A DNA stretch of 64,000 bases from an uncultured SAR86 cluster bacterium. GTDB lineage: Bacteria; Pseudomonadota; Gammaproteobacteria; Magnimaribacterales; AG-339-G14. Below are positions 39,297-47,986 of the stretch, piece by piece. The stretch spans positions 1 through 64,000 of the forward strand of contig CABZJI010000004.1 of assembly GCA_902526045.1 (NCBI GenBank), in the 5' to 3' direction. The position numbers and the translations under genes are program-made. Under the pieces are notes generated by a model, which saw nothing but the letters and a program-made list of their open reading frames with translations, made no database searches and was not told the DNA's origin. The first letter of the stretch is position 1. Each line of letters opens with the position of its first letter.

Positions 39297-40171
39297 TGAC
39301 TAGGCTAGGTTTAATTATCGTATCAGCAGTTGTCATCACAATAGTGATTCTAGCGAATACGTTATATATAGTTACCGATAGAGAGACTGCTATCAAATTA
39401 AGATTTGGTGAAATAATTGATTCTTCAATCGAACCAGGGTTACATTTCAAAGTTCCAATTCTTCATACCATTAGAAAATTCGATGAGAGAGTGTTAACTC
39501 TAGATAATCTGCCTCAACCATATTTCACTGCGGAAAAGAAAAGGTTGATCGTTGATTACTTTGTTAAATGGAGAATCACAGATGATGAACAATTCTATAT
39601 CACAACATCAGGTGGTCAGCTTTCAGCTCTTAGAGCTCTTTTGACACAAAGAGCTGATGAAGGTCTTAGGAATCAATTTGGAACACGAAGTGTTCAAGAA
39701 GTTGTGTCCGGTGAAAGAGATGAGCTAATGGCCAATCTAACTACAAATCTTAACCAAACAGTCGGTGATGAACTAGGTATTGAAGTAATAGATGTGAGGA
39801 TTAAAAAAATTGAACTACCTAATGAGGTCAACGATTCAGTCTATAATAGAATGAGAACTGAGCGGGAGAGGTTAGCTCAAGAGCTTAGGGCTCAAGGAAA
39901 TGAAATAGCTGAGGAACTTAGAGCTACAGCTGATAAAGAAAGAACAATTATTTTAGCTAACGCCTATAAAATTTCTGAAGAATTAAGAGGTGAGGGTGAC
40001 GCAACCGCTGCTAATATTTATGCAGATGCATTTAATGAAGATCCAGAATTCTATGAATTCACAAGAAGCTTGAAGGCTTATCAAATGGCTTTTAAAAATA
40101 AATCAGATGTTCTTTTAATAGATCCCGATAGCGATTTTTTCAAATACTTGGATAGCTCAAAAGGTAATTAG
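39296..40171 (+). CDS. hflC: HflC, SPFH/prohibitin-family membrane protein
   Basis: A 291-residue partner of HflK. One N-terminal transmembrane helix (about 5-25) precedes the SPFH domain with 'ETAIKLRFGEIIDSSIEPGLHFKVP'. 'DYFVKWRITDDEQFY' and 'LRNQFGTRSVQEVVSGERDELM' are typical of HflC, and the coiled-coil region carries 'RAQGNEIAEELRATADKERTIILANAYK'. With HflK it forms a periplasmic cage around FtsH. Only 5 bp separate it from hisZ. Confidence 0.94.
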   Translation: MTRLGLIIVSAVVITIVILANTLYIVTDRETAIKLRFGEIIDSSIEPGLHFKVPILHTIRKFDERVLTLDNLPQPYFTAEKKRLIVDYFVKWRITDDEQFYITTSGGQLSALRALLTQRADEGLRNQFGTRSVQEVVSGERDELMANLTTNLNQTVGDELGIEVIDVRIKKIELPNEVNDSVYNRMRTERERLAQELRAQGNEIAEELRATADKERTIILANAYKISEELRGEGDATAANIYADAFNEDPEFYEFTRSLKAYQMAFKNKSDVLLIDPDSDFFKYLDSSKGN

Positions 40172-40176
40172 CAGGT

Positions 40177-41157
40177 ATGTCAGATTTCTGGAATCTCCCT
40201 GATGGAGTCGAAGAAATTATTCCTCCTCTTTCTACTAACTTAGAAAAAACAAAGACTAATCTTCTTGATTATTTTCAAAATAAGGGATTTGATCTCATAT
40301 TTACGCCTCTTGTTGAATACTCTGATTCTATAGGAGGTTTAGCCAACCAAGAATTATCTAGGTCTAGTTTTCAGTTTTCAGATACAAACTCGGAAAAATC
40401 TCTTGCTTTAAGACCAGATATTTCGCAACAGGTAGCCAGAATAGATAGAAGGTTTTTGACTGAAAAAAATAAAAAATACTGTTATTACGGTGAAGTTATT
40501 AAAAAACCACGTGGCTCTTTTACTAAAGCAATTAGCACCATGAAAGTTGGACTAGAAATTTTTTATGATAGTGAGACAGGCGTTAAAGAAGATATTTTTA
40601 ATACCTTATCTGGAACTCTTAAAAAATTGGGTCTCAAAGATTACGTTCTCACGATTGGAGATATTTCTATTCTGGATGAGATACTTGATAAATTAAGATT
40701 TCCTTTAGACAAGAGAAATAAACTTAAGAATATTTTATCTTCGAGATCAAAAAGTGATTTATCTGAATTTCTGAAGCAAGAAGGCAAGGGAAAAAGAACT
40801 TTAATAATTCTGTCGAACCTTCTTGATATTATTGGTGATTATGATCATGAATTTAAGAACCTTAATTTGATTTGTGAGGAACTAAAAATTGATGCTAGAA
40901 AAATAAGAAGCATAAAACAATCTTTTGACGTTCTCAAAAAGAACAAAATAAAGAATATTTTAATTGATATGGTTGATTTTCCTGGTTATTCATATCACTC
41001 TGGTATAGTTTTTTCTATCTTTCAGCCAAAGTCCGGAGTTCCTCTGATAAATGGCGGCCAGTATAAAACTCCTTTTTCAAAAGCAAACAATAAAGAAAGA
41101 AAAGGCATGGGTTTTGATGTAGATCTGATTTCTATTTTAAAATTACAAGGTAAATGA
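40177..41157 (+). CDS. hisZ: ATP phosphoribosyltransferase regulatory subunit
   Basis: A 326-residue class II aminoacyl-tRNA-synthetase paralogue. 'LPDGVEEIIPP' at the N-terminus, 'PLVEYSDSI', 'RPDISQQVARID' and 'CYYGEVIKKPRG' match HisZ, the regulator that allows short-form HisG to work in histidine synthesis. It lacks the tRNA anticodon domain of HisS. The order hflKC-hisZ-purA is the same as in Pseudomonas. hisG is not in the window. The 3' end overlaps the purA ATG by 4 bp. Confidence 0.88.
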   Translation: MSDFWNLPDGVEEIIPPLSTNLEKTKTNLLDYFQNKGFDLIFTPLVEYSDSIGGLANQELSRSSFQFSDTNSEKSLALRPDISQQVARIDRRFLTEKNKKYCYYGEVIKKPRGSFTKAISTMKVGLEIFYDSETGVKEDIFNTLSGTLKKLGLKDYVLTIGDISILDEILDKLRFPLDKRNKLKNILSSRSKSDLSEFLKQEGKGKRTLIILSNLLDIIGDYDHEFKNLNLICEELKIDARKIRSIKQSFDVLKKNKIKNILIDMVDFPGYSYHSGIVFSIFQPKSGVPLINGGQYKTPFSKANNKERKGMGFDVDLISILKLQGK

Positions 41158-42437
41158 CAAAAACCCAAAATTTTGCAGTTCTTGGTCTTCAATGGGGGGA
41201 TGAAGGAAAGGGAAAGATAGTAAATTTTTTGTCCCCAAGTTTTCAAGCAACTTGCAGATTTCAAGGTGGCCATAATGCTGGCCACACGCTTATAGTCGAT
41301 GGAAAGAAACTAATCCTTCATCTGCTACCTTCTTCTATTTGCGAAAAAAATGCTCTTTCATTAATCGGGAAAGGCGTTGTTCTTTCTCCAAATGACTTAT
41401 TTGAGGAAATATCTGATACTAATTCTTTCCTCGAGGGAGTAGAAGATAGGTTAAAAATTAGTTCTGCCTGTGTTCTTATCCTAGATCATCATAAAAAGTT
41501 TGATCAATGTAGAGAAAAATCTAATTCATTTAAAACAATTGGAACTACCGGAAGAGGTATAGGTCCAGCTTATGAGGATAAAGTAGGAAGGAGAGCAATT
41601 AGATTGATTGATTGTTTTTATGAAAAGATTTTGGAAGAAAAATTAAGAGAAAATCTTGATTTTTATAATTTTATGTTTAAAAAGCTCTTCTCAGTTGAAG
41701 AGATTAGTTTTGATCAAACCTTTGAAAAGGCATTAAGTTATGGAGAAAGATTAAAGCCTATGACGAAAGATATTTCTAAACTTATTTTGGAGATGAACAA
41801 TGAGGGAAAAAAAGTTCTTTTTGAGGGAGCTCAAGGAGCGTTATTAGATGTAGATAATGGTACTTATCCTTATGTTACTTCCAGTAACTCATCTGCAGCT
41901 GGAATTGCATCTGGATCGGGTTTAGGACCACTATCGGTAGGCAATATCATTGGTATTGCCAAAGCATATACGACTAGGGTTGGGGAAGGACCAATGCCTA
42001 CAGAATTGACTGATGATATTGGCAATTATATTGCTAAGAAAGGTGGAGAAGTGGGAGCCACTACAGGAAGACCAAGAAGATGTGGATGGTTTGATGCAGT
42101 AGCTATGAGAAAGGTTATACAATCTAATAGTGTAAAAAGCCTGTGCATTACGAAGCTTGATGTTTTTGATGGAATGGATAGCATCAAAATTTGTGACAGT
42201 TATGATAATTCTGATGAATTTTTTGAGGAATCTCTCAATTTAGATCATGTTAAGCCAAAATACACTCAGTTATCAGGATGGAAAAAACCGATTTATGGAT
42301 TAAAAAATTTGGATGATTTTCCGAGTGAAGCCATTGAATTCATTTCAAAAATAGAAGAGGTTTGTGGCATATCTGTTGATATCATTTCTACTGGGCCGGA
42401 AAGAGAAAGCACTATATTTAAAAACGAGATTATCTAG
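41154..42437 (+). CDS. purA: Adenylosuccinate synthetase
   Basis: A 427-residue GTP-dependent enzyme that makes adenylosuccinate from IMP and aspartate. 'VLGLQWGDEGKGKIV' is the N-terminal signature with the catalytic Asp, 'GGHNAGHTL' and the IMP-binding 'GTTGRGIGPAYEDKVGR' follow. 'FEGAQGALLDVDNGTYPYVTSSN' and 'GEGPMPTEL' complete the usual set. Translation overlaps hisZ by 4 bp. Its end overlaps the convergent nusB gene by 8 bp. Confidence 0.97.
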   Translation: MTKTQNFAVLGLQWGDEGKGKIVNFLSPSFQATCRFQGGHNAGHTLIVDGKKLILHLLPSSICEKNALSLIGKGVVLSPNDLFEEISDTNSFLEGVEDRLKISSACVLILDHHKKFDQCREKSNSFKTIGTTGRGIGPAYEDKVGRRAIRLIDCFYEKILEEKLRENLDFYNFMFKKLFSVEEISFDQTFEKALSYGERLKPMTKDISKLILEMNNEGKKVLFEGAQGALLDVDNGTYPYVTSSNSSAAGIASGSGLGPLSVGNIIGIAKAYTTRVGEGPMPTELTDDIGNYIAKKGGEVGATTGRPRRCGWFDAVAMRKVIQSNSVKSLCITKLDVFDGMDSIKICDSYDNSDEFFEESLNLDHVKPKYTQLSGWKKPIYGLKNLDDFPSEAIEFISKIEEVCGISVDIISTGPERESTIFKNEII

Positions 42438-42837
42438 CAGCAATATAGGAGTCTAATACTCCATTTATGAATCTATAACTGTCCTCCTGGCCAAATTTCT
42501 TGGCTAACTTTACAGCCTCATTAATTACTATTGGATAATCTATATCTGTATTCTCTATTTCAAAGATAGATTGCCTTAGAATTGAAATTTCTATTTCACC
42601 AATTGACTTTATTTCTTTGCTTGAATTATCTGCAATACTTTTATTTAAAGTATCATTATTTTTATATATCCCTTTTAATTTTTCAGCAACATTAGAAATA
42701 TCAAATTCTCTGTATGACTTCCTAAATTGAGTAATTAAATCAGTATTAGAAATATCAGATATTTCTTTTTGATAAAGGGCTTGCAAAAGGATCTCTCTTA
42801 TCTTTGTAGGAGAGAGCTTTTTTTTAATTAATGGCAT
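42430..42837 (-). CDS. nusB: Transcription antitermination factor NusB
   Basis: A 135-residue all-helical RNA-binding protein of the rRNA antitermination complex. 'SPTKIREILLQALYQKEIS' and 'YPIVINEAVKLAKKFGQEDSYRFINGVLDSYIAAR' are typical NusB ends. I prefer the start at 42837 (MPLIKKK) over 42855 because the extra six residues lack family character; either way the gene overlaps the end of ribH. thiL, which usually follows nusB, is separated here and lies 6.4 kb away. Confidence 0.92.
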   Translation of the reverse strand: MPLIKKKLSPTKIREILLQALYQKEISDISNTDLITQFRKSYREFDISNVAEKLKGIYKNNDTLNKSIADNSSKEIKSIGEIEISILRQSIFEIENTDIDYPIVINEAVKLAKKFGQEDSYRFINGVLDSYIAAR

Positions 42838-43288
42838 CTTTTGAAAACAAGTCAATCATTTTCAGAAGGCTTTTTGCGTACTCAGATCCTTTTACCTGCG
42901 CTCTTTGTTTTGCCTGCAATTCACTGTTGGTTGTTAATACCCCAAAAATCACTGGTTTTTTGTTTGAAATGCTAACTTGCGATAAAGATCTAGCAGTTTC
43001 ATGAGCAAGGACTTCAAAATGATATGTTTCACCTTTGATAATGGCGCCTAAAGCCAAAACTGCATCATATGATTCAATAAACTTTTCCGCTGCTTGTGAT
43101 AGTTCAAATGCACCTGGTACCTCAATGCTATCAATTTTATTCACATTATATTTTTGTAGATTAGATATAGCATCTTCCTTAATGATATTAATTATCTCTC
43201 GGTTCCAAGAAGTTGAAATTAATAGAATACGGTAATTAGAATAATCATTTTTACCGATGTTAATTTCTGTTTCCATAAAGTCAGTCAT
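42824..43288 (-). CDS. ribH: 6,7-dimethyl-8-ribityllumazine synthase
   Basis: A 154-residue enzyme that joins the butanone phosphate made by RibB to the ribityl-aminouracil. 'ILLISTSWNREI' at the N-terminus, 'SIEVPGAFELSQAAEKF' and 'ALGAIIKGETYHFEVLAHETARSL' with the conserved catalytic His are characteristic. It is the second step from the end of riboflavin synthesis. It follows the ribBA-like gene by 2 bp. Confidence 0.95.
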   Translation of the reverse strand: MTDFMETEINIGKNDYSNYRILLISTSWNREIINIIKEDAISNLQKYNVNKIDSIEVPGAFELSQAAEKFIESYDAVLALGAIIKGETYHFEVLAHETARSLSQVSISNKKPVIFGVLTTNSELQAKQRAQVKGSEYAKSLLKMIDLFSKDAIN

Positions 43289-43290
43289 AA

Positions 43291-44364
43291 TTAGTTTGAA
43301 ATAAATTCAACAACTTCCAGGTCAAATCCTGACAAAGAAGGATATTTAGCTTCCGCTCCAAGAAGCTTAATTTTTGAAACGCCAAATTCTTTCAGTATTT
43401 GCGAACCAACACCTATTCTTCTTTTATCTGTATCCGAGGAATTAATGTTTTCCTCAATATCATCATCCTGTTGCGTTAAATCTGAACTAATAAGAACAAT
43501 TAAACCATTTTCAGAAGCAGATACTTTTTCCATCGCATCCTCAAGAGACCATCTATCGCCAAAGTCATTGGATTTAAAAATATCATGTTTAATACTTATT
43601 TGTTGTACTCTTACCATGGTTGGTTCGGCTGGTTTTATTTCACCCATTTTTAAAGCGTAATGGACCTCATTCAAAAGAGAGTCTTTATAAACAAAAAAAC
43701 TGAATTCTCCATATTTATTTTTTATAGATGATTCACTAATCAATTCAATAGATTTTTCATTCGTCAATCTGTAATTGATTAAGTCAGCAATTGTTCCTAT
43801 CTTAAGTTTATGTTTTTCACAAAATCTCTCTAAATCAGGTCTTCTAGACATAGAGCCATCTTCATTCATTATTTCGCATATCACTGCAGCAGGATGAAAA
43901 CCTGATAATCTTGCTAGGTCAATGCTAGCCTCAGTGTGACCAGACCTATTTAAAACTCCTCCTCCTTCTGCTTTAAGAGGAAAAATATGTCCTGGCTGAA
44001 CTATATCTGAACTTTGTGCCTGAGGATTTGATGCAACTTCTATTGTTCTTGATCTATCTTTAGCAGAGATGCCTGTGGTGATTCCACTTGCAGCTTCAAT
44101 AGATACCGTGAAAGCAGTTTCGTGTTTACTTTTGTTTGTTTTAACCATTTGGTCTAGTTTTAATTTGTCGCAATGTTCCTCCGTTAATGCAAGACAAATA
44201 AGACCTCTACCGTGCATCGCCATAAAATTAATGGCTTCAGGAGACACGTTTTCAGCAGGTAAAATTAAGTCTCCTTCATTTTCTCTATCTTCATCATCCA
44301 TTAATACAACCATCTTTCCTTTTTTAAGATCAGACAGTAATTCATTTGTAGTATTAAGAGACAT
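43291..44364 (-). CDS. ribB: DHBP synthase with degenerate GTP cyclohydrolase II domain
   Basis: A 357-residue protein. The N-terminal half (to about 205) is 3,4-dihydroxy-2-butanone-4-phosphate synthase, with 'MDDEDRENEGDLI', 'CLALTEEHCDKL', 'SIDLARLSGFHPAAVICEIM' and 'GHTEAS'. The C-terminal half follows the GTP cyclohydrolase II fold by length and position but has no cysteine at all, so the zinc site of RibA is missing, and 'VRVQQISIKHDIF' stands where the active 'VRVHSEC' segment would be. It therefore supplies DHBP only; a separate RibA must exist elsewhere. Such RibB-RibX fusions are known in gammaproteobacteria. Confidence 0.88.
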   Translation of the reverse strand: MSLNTTNELLSDLKKGKMVVLMDDEDRENEGDLILPAENVSPEAINFMAMHGRGLICLALTEEHCDKLKLDQMVKTNKSKHETAFTVSIEAASGITTGISAKDRSRTIEVASNPQAQSSDIVQPGHIFPLKAEGGGVLNRSGHTEASIDLARLSGFHPAAVICEIMNEDGSMSRRPDLERFCEKHKLKIGTIADLINYRLTNEKSIELISESSIKNKYGEFSFFVYKDSLLNEVHYALKMGEIKPAEPTMVRVQQISIKHDIFKSNDFGDRWSLEDAMEKVSASENGLIVLISSDLTQQDDDIEENINSSDTDKRRIGVGSQILKEFGVSKIKLLGAEAKYPSLSGFDLEVVEFISN

Positions 44365-45460
44365 TTTTCTTTCTAAGTATCAATTTAAGATCCCTTCCAA
44401 TGGATTTTTCTTCAATGATTTCTAAATCCGGTGATTTTAATATACTTTCAAAATTTTTATTTGTATAAAAACTATCTGCTTTACTCCCTAAAACTTTTGG
44501 TGCAATGTAAAAAATGTATTCATCAATAAGGTTTAAATCAATGAAACTTGTAATCAATTTAGGACCCGCCTCTAGCAGGACATCCTTAATACTTATTGAG
44601 CCAAGGTATCTGAGCACCGAAGGGATAGATATTTTATTTACATCAGAATCAACCCTAACTATTTCTGTGTTTAAAGTCTTATCAATATGAATATCCAAAT
44701 CGTCATTGTTAGTAAAAATTATCTTTTTTGAACTATCTTGAAAAAACTTTTTTTCAAAATCTAATTGAGATTTTGAAGTTATTAAAGTTTTTATAGGTTG
44801 TTTAAAATCTTTGTTGTTTAATGCTTCTTCAAGTCTCACATTAAGAAGAGGGTCATCAATATCTAAAGTTCCTGATCCTGTGATAATTGCTCCTGATATG
44901 GCTCTATAAAAATATCCATCTTTTCTTGACGTTTGTGATGTAATCCATTTTTCATTATTTTTTTTAAAAGCAATTTTCCCATCCATAGAGCAAGCAATCT
45001 TTGCTCTAACAAATGGTTTTCGTAAGGTTAAATGTTTAAAAAAACCGTTATTAAGGACTGAATGATTCAGATTTAATTTCTCAACTAGAAAACCTTTTTC
45101 CTTTAAAATGTTTGAACCTTCCTGAGAAGGATCGCTTTGCAAGAAGATAATCTCTTTAAAAGAATATTTTTGAATCATGTCCGTACAAGGTGGGGTAGTT
45201 CTCTCTGTAGAGCAGGGCTCTAAAGTTACGATTAAAGAACTCCCTTTAAGGACTTCCTTCGTAGACTCTTTAAACTTCGATTCAGCATTGAGAATCGCAT
45301 TTACTTCAGCATGATTTGAACCTGGAGAAACATGCCATCCTTCGGAAAGGATCTTACCGTTCTTGTAAATAAGGCATCCAACATTAGGATTCTCTTTTGT
45401 TGTAAAACTCCCTCTTAAGGCTAAATGGACAGCTCTTTCCATCAAAGCTGATTTATTCAT
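44354..45460 (-). CDS. ribD: Bifunctional pyrimidine deaminase/reductase
   Basis: A 368-residue enzyme that deaminates and then reduces the pyrimidine intermediate in riboflavin synthesis. The deaminase zinc site shows 'NHAEVNAI' and 'LEPCSTERTTPPC'. The reductase half begins around residue 150 with 'RAKIACSMDGKIAF', 'GSGTLDIDDPLLNVR' and 'DVLLEAGPKL'. It overlaps the downstream ribB gene by 11 bp and abuts nrdR. The riboflavin synthase gene ribE, normally located between ribD and ribB, is missing. Confidence 0.95.
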   Translation of the reverse strand: MNKSALMERAVHLALRGSFTTKENPNVGCLIYKNGKILSEGWHVSPGSNHAEVNAILNAESKFKESTKEVLKGSSLIVTLEPCSTERTTPPCTDMIQKYSFKEIIFLQSDPSQEGSNILKEKGFLVEKLNLNHSVLNNGFFKHLTLRKPFVRAKIACSMDGKIAFKKNNEKWITSQTSRKDGYFYRAISGAIITGSGTLDIDDPLLNVRLEEALNNKDFKQPIKTLITSKSQLDFEKKFFQDSSKKIIFTNNDDLDIHIDKTLNTEIVRVDSDVNKISIPSVLRYLGSISIKDVLLEAGPKLITSFIDLNLIDEYIFYIAPKVLGSKADSFYTNKNFESILKSPDLEIIEEKSIGRDLKLILRKKNVS

Positions 45461-45912
45461 TACTCATTAGAAAGCTTTTTTACTTCTTCACTAAACTCAA
45501 GAGGATCTTGGAAGCTTCTATATACTGAGGCAAATCTTACAAAAGCAACTTCATCAATCTTTCTTAAATGTTTCATAACAGTTTCACCAACTTCTCTAGA
45601 AGAGACTTCTCTTTCACCAAAACCTCTTATGTCTCTTTTAATCAGTTCAATTAATGTTTCGAAGTCCTCTTGACTTACTGGCCTTTTCTCTAAAGAACGT
45701 GAAATACCTTCTTTAAGTTTTATTTCATCAAAAGGAACTCTTGATTTGTCTTGCTTGACAATTTTAGGCATAAGAAGTTCAGCGAGCTCAAACGTGGTCC
45801 ATCTTTCGTTACACCTATTACATTCCCTCCTTCTTCTGATTTGACTGCTATCTGCAACCAGTCTTGAATCAATTACTTTACTTTCTTCGTATGAGCAAAA
45901 AGGGCACTTCAT
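45460..45912 (-). CDS. nrdR: NrdR transcriptional repressor
   Basis: A 150-residue regulator that represses ribonucleotide reductase genes in response to dATP/ATP. The zinc ribbon has C3, C6, C31 and C34 around '[13 protein letters not shown]'. The ATP-cone domain follows, with '[22 protein letters not shown]' and '[11 protein letters not shown]'. The order glyA-nrdR-ribD is normal for gammaproteobacteria. Translation overlaps glyA by 4 bp and ribD by one base. Confidence 0.96.
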   Translation of the reverse strand: MKCPFCSYEESKVIDSRLVADSSQIRRRRECNRCNERWTTFELAELLMPKIVKQDKSRVPFDEIKLKEGISRSLEKRPVSQEDFETLIELIKRDIRGFGEREVSSREVGETVMKHLRKIDEVAFVRFASVYRSFQDPLEFSEEVKKLSNE

Positions 45913-47177
45913 GGATTAATTTTAGATGATTCATAAACGGGAAAGGTCAAACAGAGATCTTTTACCTCTGATTTTGTACTTTCTATTAATTTATCGTTTT
46001 TCACATCTAAAATTATATTAGAAATCCAATCTGAAAGAATATCCATTTCATCTTCCTTAAATCCTCTTCTAGTAACAGCTGGAGTTCCAATTCGTATTCC
46101 AGAAGTAACAAAGGGAGATTTTGGATCATTTGGAACCGCATTTTTATTCACAGTTATATTGGCTCTACCCAAAGCTGTGTCAACCTCCTTTCCCGTTAGA
46201 TCCTTACTAACAAGATCGACTAGGAACATATGATTATTTGTTCCATTAGAGACAATATCGATTCCTTTATCCATAATTTTTTTACTTAAGAATTGAGCAT
46301 TTTTAAGAACCTGATTTTGATACTCTTTGAATTCAGGTTCCATAGCTTCCTTAAAACAAACAGCCTTTGCAGCGATCACATGCATTAAGGGACCACCTTG
46401 GGAGCCAGGAAAAAGAGCTGAATTCAATTTTTTGTGAATTTCTTCGTTTTCTTTTGCAAGAATAAGTCCGCCTCTTGGACCCACAAGTGTTTTATGGGTT
46501 GTAGTTGTTACAACATCTGCATGAGGAACAGGCGAGGGATAAATTCCTGCAGCCACTAATCCTGAAACATGAGACATATCTGCCAGCAAATAAGCCCCAA
46601 CTGAATCGGCTATCTCCCTAAATTTTTCCCACTTAATAATTCCAGAAAAAGCACTAAATCCAGATATAATAACCTTGGGGTTATGCTCCTCAGCTAAAGC
46701 TTGTACCTGATCATAATTAATATCTCCACTTTCATCTAATCCATAACTGAATGATTCATAAATTTTTCCTGAGAAATTTACCTTAGCCCCATGTGTTAAA
46801 TGTCCTCCTTGATCTAGACTCATTCCAAGTACTTTATCTCCAGCATCACACAAAGCTAAGAACACCGCCGCATTTGCACTTGCCCCTGAATGCGGCTGGA
46901 CATTGGCATAATCAGCTCTGAATAATTCTTTTGCTCTATCAATGGCAAGCTGTTCTGCAAGATCAACAAATTCGCATCCTCCGTAATATCTTTTTCCGGG
47001 ATATCCCTCAGCGTATTTATTAGTTAAAACAGATCCTTGCGCTTCTAAGACTCTTGGTGAAGTATAATTTTCAGAAGCAATTAGTTCTATATGCTCTTCT
47101 TGGCGTCTTTTTTCTTTTTCTAAAGAACTCCATAGCTCTTCATCAAAGGATTGAATAGATAAGTTTTCTGTATACAT
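45909..47177 (-). CDS. glyA: Serine hydroxymethyltransferase
   Basis: A 422-residue PLP enzyme that makes glycine and 5,10-methylene-tetrahydrofolate from serine. '[38 protein letters not shown]' type sequence forms the N-terminal signature, '[14 protein letters not shown]' carries the PLP lysine, and '[19 protein letters not shown]' is near the active site. It may be the first gene of a glyA-nrdR-ribD-ribB-ribH-nusB transcript. The gap to nth upstream is 30 bp. Confidence 0.97.
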   Translation of the reverse strand: MYTENLSIQSFDEELWSSLEKEKRRQEEHIELIASENYTSPRVLEAQGSVLTNKYAEGYPGKRYYGGCEFVDLAEQLAIDRAKELFRADYANVQPHSGASANAAVFLALCDAGDKVLGMSLDQGGHLTHGAKVNFSGKIYESFSYGLDESGDINYDQVQALAEEHNPKVIISGFSAFSGIIKWEKFREIADSVGAYLLADMSHVSGLVAAGIYPSPVPHADVVTTTTHKTLVGPRGGLILAKENEEIHKKLNSALFPGSQGGPLMHVIAAKAVCFKEAMEPEFKEYQNQVLKNAQFLSKKIMDKGIDIVSNGTNNHMFLVDLVSKDLTGKEVDTALGRANITVNKNAVPNDPKSPFVTSGIRIGTPAVTRRGFKEDEMDILSDWISNIILDVKNDKLIESTKSEVKDLCLTFPVYESSKINP

Positions 47178-47207
47178 AATAGAATTATAACTTCTATAGC
47201 GAATTTT

Positions 47208-47861
47208 CTAAGCTTTATTGGTTATAACCTTTTTCTTTCTTTTAGGAAACAATTCGGTGCACATAAGACATATAGTTCCATTACATCCTCTAGCAGTACA
47301 AAACTGTCTTCCGTATAAAATGATCTGAATGTGCAATTTACCCCAAAGTGATTTATCAAAGAGATTTTTTAAATCATTTTCTGTCTGCGCGACAGATTTT
47401 CCATTTGTTAGTCCCCACCTTTGTGCCAATCTATGAATGTGAGTATCTACTGGAAATGTCTCTATTCCAAAAGCCTGACTAAGAACCACTGATGCAGTCT
47501 TATGTCCTACGCCAGGCAAAGCTTCTAAAGCTTGAATGTCTTTTGGAATTTTGGAGTTGTGCTTATCTACTAGTATTTTTGATGTTGCAACTATCGCCTT
47601 AGTCTTTTTAGGTGCAAGACCGCAACTTTTTATGTACTCGAATATTTTATCATGACCAAGAGAGAGCATTTCTTTTGGCGAAGTAGCAACTTTAAAAAGT
47701 TCTTTAGTTACAATATTTACTCTTTCATCAGTACATTGAGCGCTCAGTAAGACAGCAATAAGAAGGGTAAAGGAATTTTTATGATTCAAAGGTACCTTAG
47801 GGTTTGGGTACATTTCTTGCAACCTATTTGCAATAAAAACAGCTCTTTGCTTTCTATTCAT
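47208..47861 (-). CDS. nth: Endonuclease III, variant iron-sulfur loop
   Basis: A 217-residue base-excision DNA glycosylase/AP lyase. The helix-hairpin-helix is 'LEALPGVGHKTASVVL' with the catalytic Lys, and 'FPVDTHIHRLAQRWGL' has the catalytic Asp. The C-terminal cluster cysteines are at about 188, 193, 198 and 201, giving C-x4-C-x4-C-x2-C in place of the classic C-x6-C-x2-C-x5-C. A [4Fe-4S] cluster is still possible, but the loop is atypical. It removes oxidised pyrimidines. It reads in the same direction as glyA. Confidence 0.9.
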   Translation of the reverse strand: MNRKQRAVFIANRLQEMYPNPKVPLNHKNSFTLLIAVLLSAQCTDERVNIVTKELFKVATSPKEMLSLGHDKIFEYIKSCGLAPKKTKAIVATSKILVDKHNSKIPKDIQALEALPGVGHKTASVVLSQAFGIETFPVDTHIHRLAQRWGLTNGKSVAQTENDLKNLFDKSLWGKLHIQIILYGRQFCTARGCNGTICLMCTELFPKRKKKVITNKA

Positions 47862-47986
47862 AAATTAGCAGGAAGAATTACTTATACTTTCTCAAAAACT
47901 AGATTAGTATATGTCTTCGTCAAATAAAAATAAGTTAAATTTCATATTTGTTTTATTTTACGGTTCATTTAGTACAAGGAGAATTT

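Noticed and set aside
41022-41285. Antisense frame over hisZ/purA
   Set aside because: It overlaps two clearly identified genes and has no recognisable domain.
42448-42462. Small inverted repeat GGAGT/ACTCC near the nusB-purA junction
   Set aside because: Five base pairs with no T-tract are too weak to call a terminator.
43291-47207. FMN riboswitch upstream of riboflavin genes
   Set aside because: Genes overlap or abut and no leader of the required size exists.
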